From: Citrobacter farmeri
Lineage (GTDB): Bacteria; Pseudomonadota; Gammaproteobacteria; Enterobacterales; Enterobacteriaceae
Length of the DNA: 64,000 bases
Direction: 5' to 3'
NCBI RefSeq assembly: GCF_019048065.1
Contig: NZ_CP077291.1
Span: 186,001 to 250,000, forward strand
Shown here: positions 1 through 8,388 of the stretch, piece by piece
Layout: each line of letters begins with the position of its first letter
Numbering within the stretch: the stretch's first letter is position 1
Notes under the pieces: model-generated
The model's database searches: none
What the model was told of the DNA's origin: nothing
The model's input: the letters and a program-made list of their open reading frames with translations, nothing else
Made by a program: the position numbers and the translations under genes

Positions 1-497
1 GCTTTGATGCCCATTTTGCGCTCTTTGAGCTGACCCGCACGAGTGACGATCCCAACACCAATCAGCGCAACCAGCACCCCGAGCAGGGTCATACGCCCGC
101 CTTCGGTGTTAATCAGCACATCAAAGTTGCCGTTGATGATAGGGGTCATCAGCGTACCGACAATCAGCGTGATGCCGATAGCAATGCCAATCCCCATCGA
201 CATGCCGAGGTAGCGCATGGTCAGGCCGTAGTTGATATTGCCGATGCCCCACATTGCGCCGAACAGAAATACCGGCAGTAGAGTGGAGAGGCTGAACGAA
301 CTGTAATAGGCCCAGAAGTCGGGCAGCAGCATGGCGCTAATGGTCCAGGGAAGAATCAACCAGGAGACAATCCCGCCGACCGACCACATCGTTTCCCATG
401 ACCACTGTTTCACTTGTTTGAACGGGGCATAGAAACAGGCCGCACTGGCTGCGCCTATCAAATGCCAAAAAATACCCATCGTAATCGCGTTACTCAT
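1..497 (-). CDS. rhaT: L-rhamnose-proton symporter RhaT, N-terminal part (3' end cut by window edge)
   Basis: The reverse strand from an ATG at 497 reads a hydrophobic protein beginning [20 protein letters not shown] and stays open to base 1, giving about 165 of the roughly 344 residues expected for RhaT. The visible part has several membrane segments typical of this drug/metabolite-superfamily sugar permease. It imports L-rhamnose with a proton across the inner membrane. It is divergent from sodA, as in E. coli. A CRP-like site lies upstream at 626-641. The truncation is only the window boundary. Identification rests on recognising the N-terminal sequence. Confidence 0.93.
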   Translation of the reverse strand, partial: MSNAITMGIFWHLIGAASAACFYAPFKQVKQWSWETMWSVGGIVSWLILPWTISAMLLPDFWAYYSSFSLSTLLPVFLFGAMWGIGNINYGLTMRYLGMSMGIGIAIGITLIVGTLMTPIINGNFDVLINTEGGRMTLLGVLVALIGVGIVTRAGQLKERKMGIK

Positions 498-625
498 CAC
501 ATCATCCTCATTGTTTTTATCGTCGTTTCTACCCTTCCGACGTCATGAGTTTAAAAATTGCGCAGATGTATAACCTTTTGCCGATTGCCGCGATTTTCCC
601 TTTCTGGCAAAGACCCGGTTAAGTG

Positions 626-641
626 GGTGATATGGCTCACA
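626..641. promoter_or_regulatory. Putative CRP site upstream of rhaT
   Basis: The 16 bases read GGTGA-N6-TCACA, one mismatch from the CRP consensus TGTGA-N6-TCACA. The site lies about 130 bp upstream of the rhaT start. Catabolite control of rhaT by CRP is known in E. coli, so rhaT is the likely target rather than sodA. This is a motif match only. Confidence 0.6.
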
Positions 642-690
642 TAATCAACAATAGACGCTTTTGTAATAACCTTATTAAAAGTACGGCATT

Positions 691-709
691 GATAATCATT
701 TTCAATATC
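691..709. promoter_or_regulatory. Fur box upstream of sodA
   Basis: The 19-mer starting GATAATCATT matches the Fur consensus GATAATGATAATCATTATC at 15 of 19 positions by direct comparison. It lies about 75 bp upstream of the sodA start codon, in the AT-rich promoter region. Iron-dependent repression of sodA by Fur is established in E. coli, which fits this placement. Confidence 0.75.
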
Positions 710-783
710 ATTTAATTAACTATAATGAACCAACTGCTTACGCGGCGTTAACACCCGGCCGCTCGACAATAATGGAGATGAAT

Positions 784-1404
784 ATGAGTTATACACTGCC
801 ATCCCTGCCGTACGCTTATGATGCGCTGGAACCGCACTTCGATAAGCAGACGATGGAAATCCACCATACCAAACATCATCAGACTTATGTAAACAACGCT
901 AACGCGGCGCTGGAAAGTCTGCCTGAATTCGCTAACCTGTCTGCAGAAGAGCTGATCGCTAAACTGGATCAGGTACCTGCCGACAAGAAAACCGTTCTGC
1001 GTAACAACGCGGGCGGTCACGCTAACCACAGCCTGTTCTGGAAAGGCCTGAAAAAGGGCACCACCCTGCAGGGCGATCTGAAAGCGGCTATCGAACGTGA
1101 TTTCGGCTCTGTTGATAACTTCAAAGCAGAGTTTGAAAAAGCCGCGGCAACCCGTTTCGGTTCAGGCTGGGCCTGGCTGGTACTGAAAGGTGACAAACTG
1201 GCGGTTGTTTCTACCGCAAACCAGGATTCCCCGCTGATGGGTGAAGCCATTTCTGGCGCTTCCGGTTTCCCGATTGTGGGTCTGGATGTGTGGGAGCACG
1301 CTTACTACCTGAAATTCCAGAACCGTCGTCCGGACTACATCAACGAGTTCTGGAACGTAGTGAACTGGGACGAAGCGGCTGCGCGTTTCGCGGCGAAAAA
1401 ATAA
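784..1404 (+). CDS. sodA: Manganese superoxide dismutase
   Basis: This is a cytoplasmic Mn-superoxide dismutase of 206 residues, the usual length, which converts superoxide to hydrogen peroxide and oxygen. The metal-ligand signatures are present: H27 in the MEIHHTKHH segment, the second His in the [10 protein letters not shown] segment, and the C-terminal DVWEHAYY motif with the Asp and His ligands. I chose the ATG at 784 rather than the in-frame ATGs at 772 and 778. GGAG at 774-777 then serves as ribosome-binding site and the protein starts MSYTLPSL as in E. coli. A Fur box lies upstream and a GC-rich terminator follows. The gene is divergent from rhaT. Confidence 0.98.
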   Translation: MSYTLPSLPYAYDALEPHFDKQTMEIHHTKHHQTYVNNANAALESLPEFANLSAEELIAKLDQVPADKKTVLRNNAGGHANHSLFWKGLKKGTTLQGDLKAAIERDFGSVDNFKAEFEKAAATRFGSGWAWLVLKGDKLAVVSTANQDSPLMGEAISGASGFPIVGLDVWEHAYYLKFQNRRPDYINEFWNVVNWDEAAARFAAKK

Positions 1405-1434
1405 GTCTTATTTAACAAGATGTAGCGTTTGAAT

Positions 1435-1467
1435 AACCCCGTCGGCGCGGCCGGTGGGGTTTTTTTG
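1435..1467 (+). terminator. Rho-independent terminator of sodA
   Basis: An AACCCC-GTCGGC / GCCGGT-GGGGTT stem with a short GCG loop is followed directly by a run of T. It lies 30 bases after the sodA stop. Confidence 0.88.
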
Positions 1468-1505
1468 TGATCAAAATCGGACCAAAAACAGTGATCCATA
1501 AAAAA

Positions 1506-1520
1506 TGAAACATTGTTTTG
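1506..1520. promoter_or_regulatory. KdgR-type operator upstream of kdgT
   Basis: The 15-mer TGAAACATTGTTTTG fits the KdgR pattern TRAAAY-N3-RTTTYA with one mismatch at the last base. It sits about 80 bp upstream of the kdgT start. KdgR control of kdgT is established in enterobacteria. Similar boxes occur upstream of the aldolase gene (3576-3590) and the porin gene (35540-35554). Confidence 0.75.
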
Positions 1521-1597
1521 TTATGTGGTTGGGATCACTTTTATTATTGTGCTGAATGTCTATCGTTGACACATCTTTACATCGGAAGGTGATGGAA

Positions 1598-2581
1598 ATG
1601 CAGATTAAACGCACGATAGAAAAAATCCCTGGTGGCATGATGCTCGTCCCTTTGTTCCTGGGCGCGTTGTGCCACACGTTCTCTCCTGACGCGGGGAAAT
1701 ATTTTGGCTCATTCACCAACGGGATGATCACCGGTACGGTGCCAATTCTGGCCGTGTGGTTTTTCTGCATGGGGGCCTCCATCAAGCTGAGCGCGACGGG
1801 GACCGTCCTGCGTAAGTCCGGTACGCTGGTGGTGACCAAAATTGCGGTGGCATGGGTGGTAGCGGCGATTGCCTCACGGATTATCCCTGAACATGGTGTG
1901 GAGGCAGGGTTCTTTGCCGGGCTGTCAACACTGGCGCTGGTTGCGGCAATGGATATGACCAACGGCGGGCTGTACGCGTCGATCATGCAGCAGTACGGCA
2001 CCAAAGAAGAGGCCGGGGCATTTGTTCTGATGTCACTGGAATCAGGCCCGTTGATGACGATGATCATCCTCGGTACGGCCGGGATTGCGTCGTTTGAACC
2101 GCATGTTTTTGTCGGTGCCGTGCTGCCATTCCTGGTGGGCTTCACATTGGGTAACCTGGACCCTGAACTGCGCGAATTCTTCAGTAAAGCCGTTCAGACG
2201 CTGATCCCCTTCTTCGCCTTTGCGCTGGGCAACACCATCGACCTGAGCGTGATTGCGCAGACCGGTCTGTTGGGCATTCTGTTGGGGGTTGCGGTGATTA
2301 TCGTGACCGGTATTCCGCTGATCGTTGCCGACAAACTGATTGGCGGCGGCGACGGTACGGCAGGGATTGCCGCTTCCAGCTCAGCAGGTGCCGCAGTGGC
2401 GACACCGGTACTGATCGCCGAAATGGTGCCCGCGTTTAAACCGATGGCGCCGGCGGCAACCTCGCTGGTCGCCACCTCGGTGATTGTGACGTCAATCCTG
2501 GTGCCGATTATCACCTCCATCTGGTCGAAGAAGGTCAAAGCGAAAGCGGCGACAGTCGACATCCAGCATGCAGTGAAATAA
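1598..2581 (+). CDS. kdgT: 2-keto-3-deoxygluconate permease KdgT
   Basis: KdgT is an inner-membrane proton symporter that imports 2-keto-3-deoxygluconate (KDG), an intermediate of uronate and pectin breakdown. The protein is 327 residues, the same as E. coli KdgT, with about ten hydrophobic segments and a glycine-rich [20 protein letters not shown] stretch near two thirds of its length. The start at 1598 gives [15 protein letters not shown] as in E. coli; the more upstream in-frame ATG at 1556 would add 14 unconserved residues. A KdgR box lies upstream. The gene converges on a KDG-aldolase-like gene that also has a KdgR box, which supports a shared role in KDG use. Confidence 0.96.
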   Translation: MQIKRTIEKIPGGMMLVPLFLGALCHTFSPDAGKYFGSFTNGMITGTVPILAVWFFCMGASIKLSATGTVLRKSGTLVVTKIAVAWVVAAIASRIIPEHGVEAGFFAGLSTLALVAAMDMTNGGLYASIMQQYGTKEEAGAFVLMSLESGPLMTMIILGTAGIASFEPHVFVGAVLPFLVGFTLGNLDPELREFFSKAVQTLIPFFAFALGNTIDLSVIAQTGLLGILLGVAVIIVTGIPLIVADKLIGGGDGTAGIAASSSAGAAVATPVLIAEMVPAFKPMAPAATSLVATSVIVTSILVPIITSIWSKKVKAKAATVDIQHAVK

Positions 2582-2589
2582 CCCAATAA

Positions 2590-2618
2590 TGCCGGATGGC
2601 ACTACGCTTATCCGGCCT
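2590..2618. repeat. REP element downstream of kdgT
   Basis: A GCCGGATGGC...TTATCCGGCC inverted repeat with the classic REP core lies 9 bases after the kdgT stop and is followed by a T-run. It could also help end the kdgT transcript. Confidence 0.75.
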
Positions 2619-2634
2619 GTTTTTTCCGCGTAAA

Positions 2635-2661
2635 AAGGCCCGGTGAATCTCACCAGGCCTT
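2635..2661. terminator. Bidirectional terminator between kdgT and the aldolase gene
   Basis: An AAGGCC-GGTGA stem with one internal mismatch and a three-base ATC loop pairs with TCACC-GGCCTT. Flanking A-runs on the left and T-rich bases on the right allow termination from both sides. It lies between two converging genes. Confidence 0.7.
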
Positions 2662-2666
2662 GTCTT

Positions 2667-3557
2667 TTAACGACCAAATACCTCATCAATCGTCCGGCAG
2701 TCGTGTTCGTTCAACTCGCCGCCCGCATTACGTGAAACTCCGCTGCAATAACCAAACTTCCGCGATACCACCGTCTTGATGGTGGTGACGAAATCTTCGC
2801 CAATGGCATAAATCGACATATACACGCCAATTTTCTGCTGAATGTCGCGCAGGGCAGCCAGGTCACCGGCTTTGAATGCTTCACGTGCGCTGACAAACAG
2901 CTCCGGCATGACATTGTTGAGTCCGGAGATAATCCCCGCACCGCCAGCCAGCAAGTTGGGAATGAAATACTCGTCATAGCCTGAAAGTACGGCAAAGTCG
3001 TCACGCACGGCCTGAGTTGCCTCGATCATTCTGCGGGTATGCGACTGGCAGTCGACAGTATCTTTGATCCCGGCGAAGTTCGGGAATTCGCTGGCAAGCT
3101 GGGCGACCAGGTCCGGCGTTAAGTCACTGCCGGTGCGCGGCGGGAAGTTGTAGGCGAACCATTTGCCGCTGAGCTTTTGTCCCACCTGGCGAAAGTAGCT
3201 CAGCAGCTGCTTCGGCGTTTGACCGTAGTAATACGGCGGCAGCACCATCACTGCATCGTAGCCTGTGCGATACGCTTCCTGCGCCATCTGTAAGACATCG
3301 TGGATGCAGGTGGAGGAGACGTTAGCCACCATCTTCAGCGAGCTCATGGCGCGCGCCTCGCGAATCAGCAGCAAGCGTTCGTCGAGGGTGAAGGAAGCGA
3401 ATTCCCCGATACTGCCCATCAGCAAAATCACGTCGATTTTTGCCTCGGTCAGGCGTTGAAGGTGTTGGCTCAGACCGTTGAGATCGATATTACCATCCTG
3501 ATCCATTGGCGTAATGGAGGGGCACCAGACGCCAGCAAACTGCGTTTGACCTGTCAC
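2667..3557 (-). CDS. DapA/YagE-family pyruvate-type aldolase, probable 2-keto-3-deoxygluconate aldolase
   Basis: This is a 296-residue class I aldolase of the dihydrodipicolinate synthase superfamily. The Schiff-base lysine is K165 in GIKDT, the active-site tyrosine is Y136 in AYNFPPRTG, and the carboxylate-binding loop is GSIGEF (48-53). The second Thr of the DapA GTTGE loop is replaced by Ile (I50), so it should not be DapA. The YNFPxxTGxDLTP and GIKDTxD segments instead resemble E. coli YagE, reported as a KDG aldolase giving pyruvate and glyceraldehyde. The start is a GTG with AAGGAG nine bases before it. A KdgR box ends about 20 bases upstream of the start. It converges with kdgT and is absent here in E. 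coli. The substrate is inferred. Confidence 0.85.
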   Translation of the reverse strand: MTGQTQFAGVWCPSITPMDQDGNIDLNGLSQHLQRLTEAKIDVILLMGSIGEFASFTLDERLLLIREARAMSSLKMVANVSSTCIHDVLQMAQEAYRTGYDAVMVLPPYYYGQTPKQLLSYFRQVGQKLSGKWFAYNFPPRTGSDLTPDLVAQLASEFPNFAGIKDTVDCQSHTRRMIEATQAVRDDFAVLSGYDEYFIPNLLAGGAGIISGLNNVMPELFVSAREAFKAGDLAALRDIQQKIGVYMSIYAIGEDFVTTIKTVVSRKFGYCSGVSRNAGGELNEHDCRTIDEVFGR

Positions 3558-3575
3558 GTTGTTGACTCCTTATTA

Positions 3576-3590
3576 TGAAATGGCGTTTCA
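3576..3590. promoter_or_regulatory. KdgR-type operator upstream of the aldolase gene
   Basis: The 15-mer TGAAATGGCGTTTCA fully fits the KdgR pattern TRAAAY-N3-RTTTYA. It lies 19 to 33 bases upstream of the GTG start, a position suited to blocking the promoter. The first 13 bases are identical to the box upstream of the porin gene near 35540. Confidence 0.75.
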
Positions 3591-3710
3591 AAATCACTTC
3601 CATTGATAGCATGGATATCTGCGCGTCGTGTGAACCGTGCTCTCATTTTGCGCGGTTGAGGTAAAATAATTGTGGTTAAATAAGGCAAACTTATCGGAGA
3701 GAGGGGCCAG

Positions 3711-4385
3711 ATGCGATATCCAGTAGCGGTATTCAGCGGCAAGATTCAGGAGTACACGGGGAGCCGCCCCAGTGCGATTGGCAAAATTCAGGTTGATGGC
3801 GAACTGATGCTGACGGAACTGGGCCTGGAAGGTGATGAACAGGCGGAAACGAAAATCCACGGCGGTCCGGATCGTGCACTGTGCCACTATCCACGCGAGC
3901 ATTATCTGTACTGGGCACGTGAGTTCCCGGAGCAGGCGGATCAATTCGTGGCGCCAGCTTTTGGCGAGAACCTCTCTACCGATGGCCTGACGGAACAAAA
4001 TGTGTATATCGGCGATATTTTCCGTTGGGGCGAGGCGTTGATTCAGGTCACGCAGCCGCGTTCACCGTGCTTTAAGCTCAATTTCCACTTTGGTATCAGC
4101 GATATGGCAAGCCTGATGCAGAACTGTGGCAAAACGGGCTGGCTGTGCAGCGTGATTGCGCCAGGCATGGTGTCAGCCGATGCGCCGCTGGAACTGGTCT
4201 CCCGCGTTAGCGACGTCAGCGTACAGGAAGCTGTCGCCATTGCCTGGCATATGCCCTTTGATGATGAACAGTATCACCGCTTATTGTCAGCAGCGGGGCT
4301 ATCAAAGAGCTGGACGCGAACGATGCAAAAGCGCCGACTGAGCGGCACAATCGAAGATCAGTCACGACGTTTGTGGGGCAAGTAA
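3711..4385 (+). CDS. yiiM: MOSC-domain protein YiiM (6-hydroxylaminopurine resistance protein)
   Basis: YiiM is a 224-residue cytoplasmic molybdenum-cofactor sulfurase C-terminal (MOSC) domain protein. It was linked in E. coli to molybdenum-dependent detoxification of N-hydroxylated bases such as 6-hydroxylaminopurine. The MOSC core with the GDEQAETKIHGGPDRAL segment and the conserved cysteine in QPRSPCFKLN are visible. The length matches E. coli. It stands alone, divergent from the aldolase gene, and is followed by a REP element and the converging cpxA. Confidence 0.93.
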   Translation: MRYPVAVFSGKIQEYTGSRPSAIGKIQVDGELMLTELGLEGDEQAETKIHGGPDRALCHYPREHYLYWAREFPEQADQFVAPAFGENLSTDGLTEQNVYIGDIFRWGEALIQVTQPRSPCFKLNFHFGISDMASLMQNCGKTGWLCSVIAPGMVSADAPLELVSRVSDVSVQEAVAIAWHMPFDDEQYHRLLSAAGLSKSWTRTMQKRRLSGTIEDQSRRLWGK

Positions 4386-4391
4386 CCGGGA

Positions 4392-4420
4392 AGCCGGACG
4401 GCCTTGTCGCCATCCGGCAC
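4392..4420. repeat. REP element between yiiM and cpxA
   Basis: A GCCGGACGGC...GCCATCCGGC imperfect palindrome lies in the short space between converging yiiM and cpxA. It matches the REP core sequence. Confidence 0.75.
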
Positions 4421-4433
4421 TACGGTGAAGCGA

Positions 4434-5807
4434 TTACGAACGTTTATACAACGGTAGCCAGATAATCAGCCGTAAGCCGCCCAGCGGACTGTCTTCGGCT
4501 TTCACCCAGCCGCGATGCTGCTGAATGGCGGTTTCCACAATCGCCAGACCCAGACCGGTGCCGCCGGATTCGCGATCCCGCGCTTCGTCAGTACGATAGA
4601 ACGGGCGGAAAATCTGCTCGCGGTCTTCCGGGCTGACGCCTGGGCCATCATCATCCACCGTGATCGTAATACCGTCCTTATCCACCGCGAAGCCGACTTC
4701 AATCTTCGTGTGTGAATAGCGCAGAGCGTTACGGACGATGTTTTCCAGCGCACTTTCCAGCGCGTTCGGGTTACCGTACAGCGGCCACGGTCCCGGCGGG
4801 AAATTCACCGTGAGTGATTTACCCATCTGCTCGGCTTCGAAGGCAGCGTTATCCAGCACCTCGCCCCACAGATGATTGGCCTTCATCGTTTCGCTGACCA
4901 GCGCGTTCTTCTGCTGATTGCGCGACATTACCAGCAGATCGTTGATCATGCTGTCCAGACGCTGGGCTTCGGTCTCAATACGCTCCAGCTCCTTGCTCTC
5001 GCCGCTGCGGCGACGTAACAGCGCGGTTCCGAGTTGCAGACGCGTGAGTGGAGTTCTCAGTTCGTGTGAGATGTCTGACAACAGGCGCTGCTGTGTCGTC
5101 ATCATGCGTTCCAGGGCCGTCACCATCTGGTTGAAACTGGCGCCAGCGGCAAGGAACTCCTGCGGGCCAGCTTCCAGCTCCGGATGCTGACGCAGGTTAC
5201 CCTGAGCCACCTCATCCGCCGCGTTTTTCAATTTACGCGCTGGTTTCGCCAGACTCCACGCCAGCCATAACAACAGAGGGGAGCTGACTAACATGGTGAC
5301 AATCAGCAACAACAGCGGGCGGTCAAACAGCAGGTTGATAAAATCGGATTGGGAATTGCTGGCTGGTCGAATCAGGTAAAGCTGGTAGTTATCCTCCCCA
5401 TCTCTTACGGAGAATGGCCCGACCATTTCGACGCGGCCGTACTTTTTCTTCTGCGGATGATCGGCGTTATCCGCCTGACCAATAAAGTTACGAATGATCT
5501 GCATTTCGCTGCGTTCAGCGCCGATCACGCGTCCTTCTGTGGTCACAAGCAATAATCGCTGTCCAGGCGGCGCCCACTTATCAATCGCACGGAACAAGCG
5601 ACGCCACCACATCAAATCATTGGGTGGATCGTTCGCGAGTTCAGCTTCAACGTGTTGCTCAATCATTAACCCCTGGCGCTGTTCGCTGTCCAGTAGCTCG
5701 GTCATCTGGCGTGAGTCGAGCTTGGGTAACATCAATACCAACATCAACACCAGTGCCAGCGTCAACCAGAAGATGGCAAAGATGCGCGCGGTTAAGCTCC
5801 CTATCAT
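4434..5807 (-). CDS. cpxA: Envelope-stress sensor histidine kinase CpxA
   Basis: CpxA is an inner-membrane sensor kinase and phosphatase for CpxR that responds to misfolded envelope proteins. The protein is 457 residues, as in E. coli. It has an N-terminal membrane segment (about 7-29), a periplasmic sensor region, a second membrane segment (about 163-185), a HAMP linker, and the H-box SDISHELRTPLTRLQLG holding the phosphorylated histidine. The ATP-binding G-boxes DDDGPGV and GGTGLGLAIV follow. Its start overlaps the cpxR stop by four bases, so the two are translated from one message. Confidence 0.98.
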   Translation of the reverse strand: MIGSLTARIFAIFWLTLALVLMLVLMLPKLDSRQMTELLDSEQRQGLMIEQHVEAELANDPPNDLMWWRRLFRAIDKWAPPGQRLLLVTTEGRVIGAERSEMQIIRNFIGQADNADHPQKKKYGRVEMVGPFSVRDGEDNYQLYLIRPASNSQSDFINLLFDRPLLLLIVTMLVSSPLLLWLAWSLAKPARKLKNAADEVAQGNLRQHPELEAGPQEFLAAGASFNQMVTALERMMTTQQRLLSDISHELRTPLTRLQLGTALLRRRSGESKELERIETEAQRLDSMINDLLVMSRNQQKNALVSETMKANHLWGEVLDNAAFEAEQMGKSLTVNFPPGPWPLYGNPNALESALENIVRNALRYSHTKIEVGFAVDKDGITITVDDDGPGVSPEDREQIFRPFYRTDEARDRESGGTGLGLAIVETAIQQHRGWVKAEDSPLGGLRLIIWLPLYKRS

Positions 5808-6502
5808 GAAGCGGAAACCATCAGATAACCGCGACCACGCAGGGTTTTAAACCACGGATGTCCGTCTTTCCGCTCCGGCAGTTTGCGCCGCAGGTTGGAG
5901 ATATGCATGTCGATGGCGCGGTCGAAAGGCGTCAGGCGTTTACCCAGCACTTCCTGGCTCAAATGTTCACGCGATACCACCTGGCCGAGATGCTGCGCCA
6001 GCAGATAGAGCAGGGTGAATTCGGTGCCAGTTAACTCCAGTGTTTGCCCGTCAAAGCTGGCTTCCTGGCGGCCCGGATTGAGGCTGAGGGCATCCACTTC
6101 CAGCGTCGGTGAGCCATTATCACTGCTTTGCTGCTGTTCGCTCCAGTGCGAGCGGCGCAAAATAGCGCGGATACGAGCGACCAGTTCACGATCGTTAAAT
6201 GGTTTCGGTAAATAGTCATCCGCGCCCAGCTCGAGGCCAAGTACGCGATCCAATTCGCTGCCGCGGGCGGTCAGCATAATCACAGGGGTCTGGTGTGTCT
6301 GGCGAAGCGCTTTCAGCGTATCAATACCGTTTTTCTTCGGCATCATGACATCAAGCAAAAGTAAATCAATGCTGTCGTCCAGAAGCTCAAGCGCCTGCTC
6401 CCCGTCATGGGCAACCAGCACATTGAAGCCTTCCATTTCGAGCAGCTCCTTTAACAGGGAAGTCAGCTCTCGGTCATCATCAACTAACAGGATTTTATTC
6501 AT
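5804..6502 (-). CDS. cpxR: Response regulator CpxR
   Basis: CpxR is a 232-residue OmpR/PhoB-type regulator that controls envelope protein folding and degradation genes. The receiver domain contains the acidic pocket VDDD (7-10), the phospho-acceptor D51 in LLLLDVMMP, and the conserved lysine in LPKPF. The C-terminal half is the winged-helix DNA-binding domain ending in RGRGYLM. It is first in the cpxRA operon, divergent from cpxP. A strong CpxR box lies in the shared promoter region, which fits the known autoregulation. Confidence 0.98.
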   Translation of the reverse strand: MNKILLVDDDRELTSLLKELLEMEGFNVLVAHDGEQALELLDDSIDLLLLDVMMPKKNGIDTLKALRQTHQTPVIMLTARGSELDRVLGLELGADDYLPKPFNDRELVARIRAILRRSHWSEQQQSSDNGSPTLEVDALSLNPGRQEASFDGQTLELTGTEFTLLYLLAQHLGQVVSREHLSQEVLGKRLTPFDRAIDMHISNLRRKLPERKDGHPWFKTLRGRGYLMVSAS

Positions 6503-6557
6503 TGTTTAAGTACCTCCGAGGCAGAAATTACGTCATCAGGCGTCGCTAATCCATGAC

Positions 6558-6572
6558 TTTACGTTGTTTTAC
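6558..6572. promoter_or_regulatory. CpxR box in the cpxRA/cpxP divergent promoter
   Basis: Read on the reverse strand this is GTAAA-ACAAC-GTAAA, a perfect match to the CpxR consensus GTAAA-N5-GTAAA. It lies between cpxR and cpxP and can serve both. A further single GTAAA half-site is present at 6603-6607. Confidence 0.88.
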
Positions 6573-6649
6573 ACCCCCTGACGCATGTTTGCAGCCCGAA
6601 TCGTAAACTGTCTCTCGTTGAATCGCGACAGAAAAGATTTTGGGAGCAA

Positions 6650-7153
6650 ATGATGCGCAAAGTTACCGCTGCCGTCATGGCCTCAACGCTGGCACTCAGT
6701 ACGGTTAGCCATGCAGCTGAAGTCGTTACAGGCGATAACTGGCACCCGGGAGAATCCGCTGCGCCGCGCACTGTACAAAGCCATATGTTTGACGGCATAA
6801 GTTTAACCGAACATCAGCGTCAACAGATGCGAGATTTGATGCAACAGGCCCGACATGAACAGCCGCCTGTTAATGTTAGCGAAATGGAGACAATGCATCG
6901 CCTTGTCACCGCAGAAAATTTTGATGAAACCGCTGTTCGCGCTCAGGCAGAAAAGATGGCGCAGGCACAGGTTGCCAGACAGGTCGAAATGGCCAGAGTT
7001 CGCAACCAGATGTATCGCCTGCTTACCCCCGAGCAGCAAGCGGTTTTGAACGAGAAGCATCAACAAAGAATGGAGCAGTTGCGCGACGTGACGCAATGGC
7101 AAAAAAGTTCTTCGTTGAAGTTATTGAGTAGTAGCAACTCACGTTCCCAGTAG
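6650..7153 (+). CDS. cpxP: Periplasmic Cpx-pathway inhibitor and chaperone CpxP
   Basis: CpxP is a periplasmic protein that binds the CpxA sensor domain and dampens the Cpx response, and helps deliver misfolded proteins to DegP. The 167-residue product has a cleavable signal peptide ending near SHAAE (about residues 1-24) and the two LTxxQ motifs of the family, LTEHQ and LTPEQ. Two ATGs are adjacent, at 6650 and 6653; both fit the GGGAG ribosome-binding site and the second gives the E. coli length of 166. The 3' untranslated region carries the CpxQ sRNA. Confidence 0.96.
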   Translation: MMRKVTAAVMASTLALSTVSHAAEVVTGDNWHPGESAAPRTVQSHMFDGISLTEHQRQQMRDLMQQARHEQPPVNVSEMETMHRLVTAENFDETAVRAQAEKMAQAQVARQVEMARVRNQMYRLLTPEQQAVLNEKHQQRMEQLRDVTQWQKSSSLKLLSSSNSRSQ

Positions 7154-7162
7154 TAAACCCTG

Positions 7163-7220
7163 TTTTCCTTGCCATAGACACCATCCCTGTCTTCCCCCAC
7201 ATGATGTGGGGGTTTTTTTT
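7163..7220 (+). ncRNA. cpxQ: CpxQ small RNA, released from the cpxP 3' UTR
   Basis: The roughly 58 bases downstream of the cpxP stop begin TTTTCCTTGCCATAGACACC and end in a terminator hairpin with eight T. This is the layout described for CpxQ, an Hfq-dependent sRNA cut from cpxP mRNA by RNase E in Salmonella and E. coli, where it represses envelope-protein mRNAs under stress. The sequence is recognisable and strongly conserved. Processing in this organism is inferred. The exact 5' end may be off by a base or two. Confidence 0.85.
7194..7220 (+). terminator. Rho-independent terminator of cpxP/CpxQ
   Basis: CCCCCAC pairs with GTGGGGG across an ATGAT loop and is followed by eight T. It ends both the cpxP message and the CpxQ RNA. 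Confidence 0.93.
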
Positions 7221-7301
7221 GCCTGAAAATTGTCATGTTCATAATCGCTGACTGTCTTACACCTTCCGTTATACTACCGGCATGAGATGGCAGGAGTGTT
7301 T

Positions 7302-8204
7302 ATGAATCAATCTTATGGGCGGTTAGTCAGTCGGGCGGCCATTGCCGCGACAGTGATGGCGTCGCTGTTACTTTTGATCAAAATTTTTGCATGGTGGTAC
7401 ACCGGCTCGGTGAGTATTCTGGCGGCACTGGTCGACTCGCTGGTGGATATCGCCGCATCGCTCACTAACCTGTTAGTGGTGCGCTATTCGCTGCAGCCAG
7501 CGGATGATGAACATACCTTTGGCCACGGCAAAGCGGAATCCCTGGCCGCGCTGGCGCAAAGTATGTTTATTTCCGGTTCGGCGCTGTTTTTGTTTTTAAC
7601 CGGTATTCAGCATCTGATTTCACCAACGCCAATGAACGATCCGGGCGTGGGGGTTGTGGTTACCATTATCGCCCTGATCAGTACAGTGGTGCTGGTCTCG
7701 TTTCAGCGCTGGGTGGTGAAACGGACGCAAAGCCAGGCGGTGCGGGCAGATATGCTTCATTATCAGTCTGATGTTATGATGAACAGTGCGATTCTCGTGG
7801 CGCTCGGTCTGGCCTGGTACGGCTGGCATCGTGCGGACGCACTGTTTGCATTGGGGATTGGCATCTATATTTTATATAGTGCATTACGCATGGGCTATGA
7901 GGCAGTGCAGTCACTGCTGGATCGTGCCTTACCCGATGAAGAACGTCAGGAAATTATTGAAATCGTGACATCATGGCCTGGTGTCAGTGGTGCTCACGAT
8001 CTCCGTACGCGGCAGTCAGGGCCGACCCGCTTTATTCAGATTCATTTGGAAATGGAAGATAATCTGCCGCTCGTTCAGGCGCATGTTGTGGCTGAACAGG
8101 TAGAGCAGGCGATTTTACGGCGTTTTCCGGGATCCGATGTCATTATCCATCAGGACCCGTGTTCCGTCGTCCCCAGGGAAGGCAAAAGGTTTGAGCTTTC
8201 GTAA
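7302..8204 (+). CDS. fieF: Cation-efflux (CDF) pump FieF/YiiP
   Basis: FieF is a homodimeric inner-membrane proton antiporter of the cation diffusion facilitator family that exports Zn2+ and Fe2+. The protein is 300 residues, as in E. coli. Site A residues are visible as D45 and D49 in ALVDSLVDI, paired with the HYQSD motif of transmembrane segment 5. The FGHGKAES loop and the soluble C-terminal metal-sensing domain are also present. I chose ATG 7302 because AGGAG stands just before it and the product starts MNQSYGRL; the in-frame ATG at 7287 would add five residues. It stands alone between cpxP and pfkA. Confidence 0.97.
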   Translation: MNQSYGRLVSRAAIAATVMASLLLLIKIFAWWYTGSVSILAALVDSLVDIAASLTNLLVVRYSLQPADDEHTFGHGKAESLAALAQSMFISGSALFLFLTGIQHLISPTPMNDPGVGVVVTIIALISTVVLVSFQRWVVKRTQSQAVRADMLHYQSDVMMNSAILVALGLAWYGWHRADALFALGIGIYILYSALRMGYEAVQSLLDRALPDEERQEIIEIVTSWPGVSGAHDLRTRQSGPTRFIQIHLEMEDNLPLVQAHVVAEQVEQAILRRFPGSDVIIHQDPCSVVPREGKRFELS

Positions 8205-8268
8205 GTGAGCGTAAAAAAGAGAGCCAGGCCCGCATTTTGTGTATAAATTACCGCCATTTGGCCTGACC

Positions 8269-8280
8269 TGAATCAATTCA
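8269..8280. promoter_or_regulatory. Putative Cra (FruR) operator in the pfkA promoter
   Basis: TGAATCAATTCA is a 12-base near-palindrome close to the Cra consensus TGAAWCGNTTHA. It lies about 110 bp upstream of pfkA and just before a TATACT -10-like hexamer at 8296-8301. Repression of pfkA by Cra is established in E. coli. Confidence 0.65.
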
Positions 8281-8388
8281 GCAGGAAGTGATTGTTATAC
8301 TATTTGCATATTCGTTGGATCGTCTCGCTATGCAGGATCGACTTCCGGCAACAGACTTCATTTTGCATTCCAAAGTTCAGAGGTAGTC

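Noticed and set aside
1466..1481. TGTGA-N6-TCGGA as a CRP site for kdgT
   Set aside because: The second half matches poorly and overlaps the T-run of the sodA terminator. Too weak to list as a feature.
2667..3557. Calling the aldolase DapA (dihydrodipicolinate synthase)
   Set aside because: The second Thr of the DapA GTTGE loop is replaced by Ile and the surrounding motifs fit YagE. The KdgR box and kdgT neighbour also point away from lysine synthesis.
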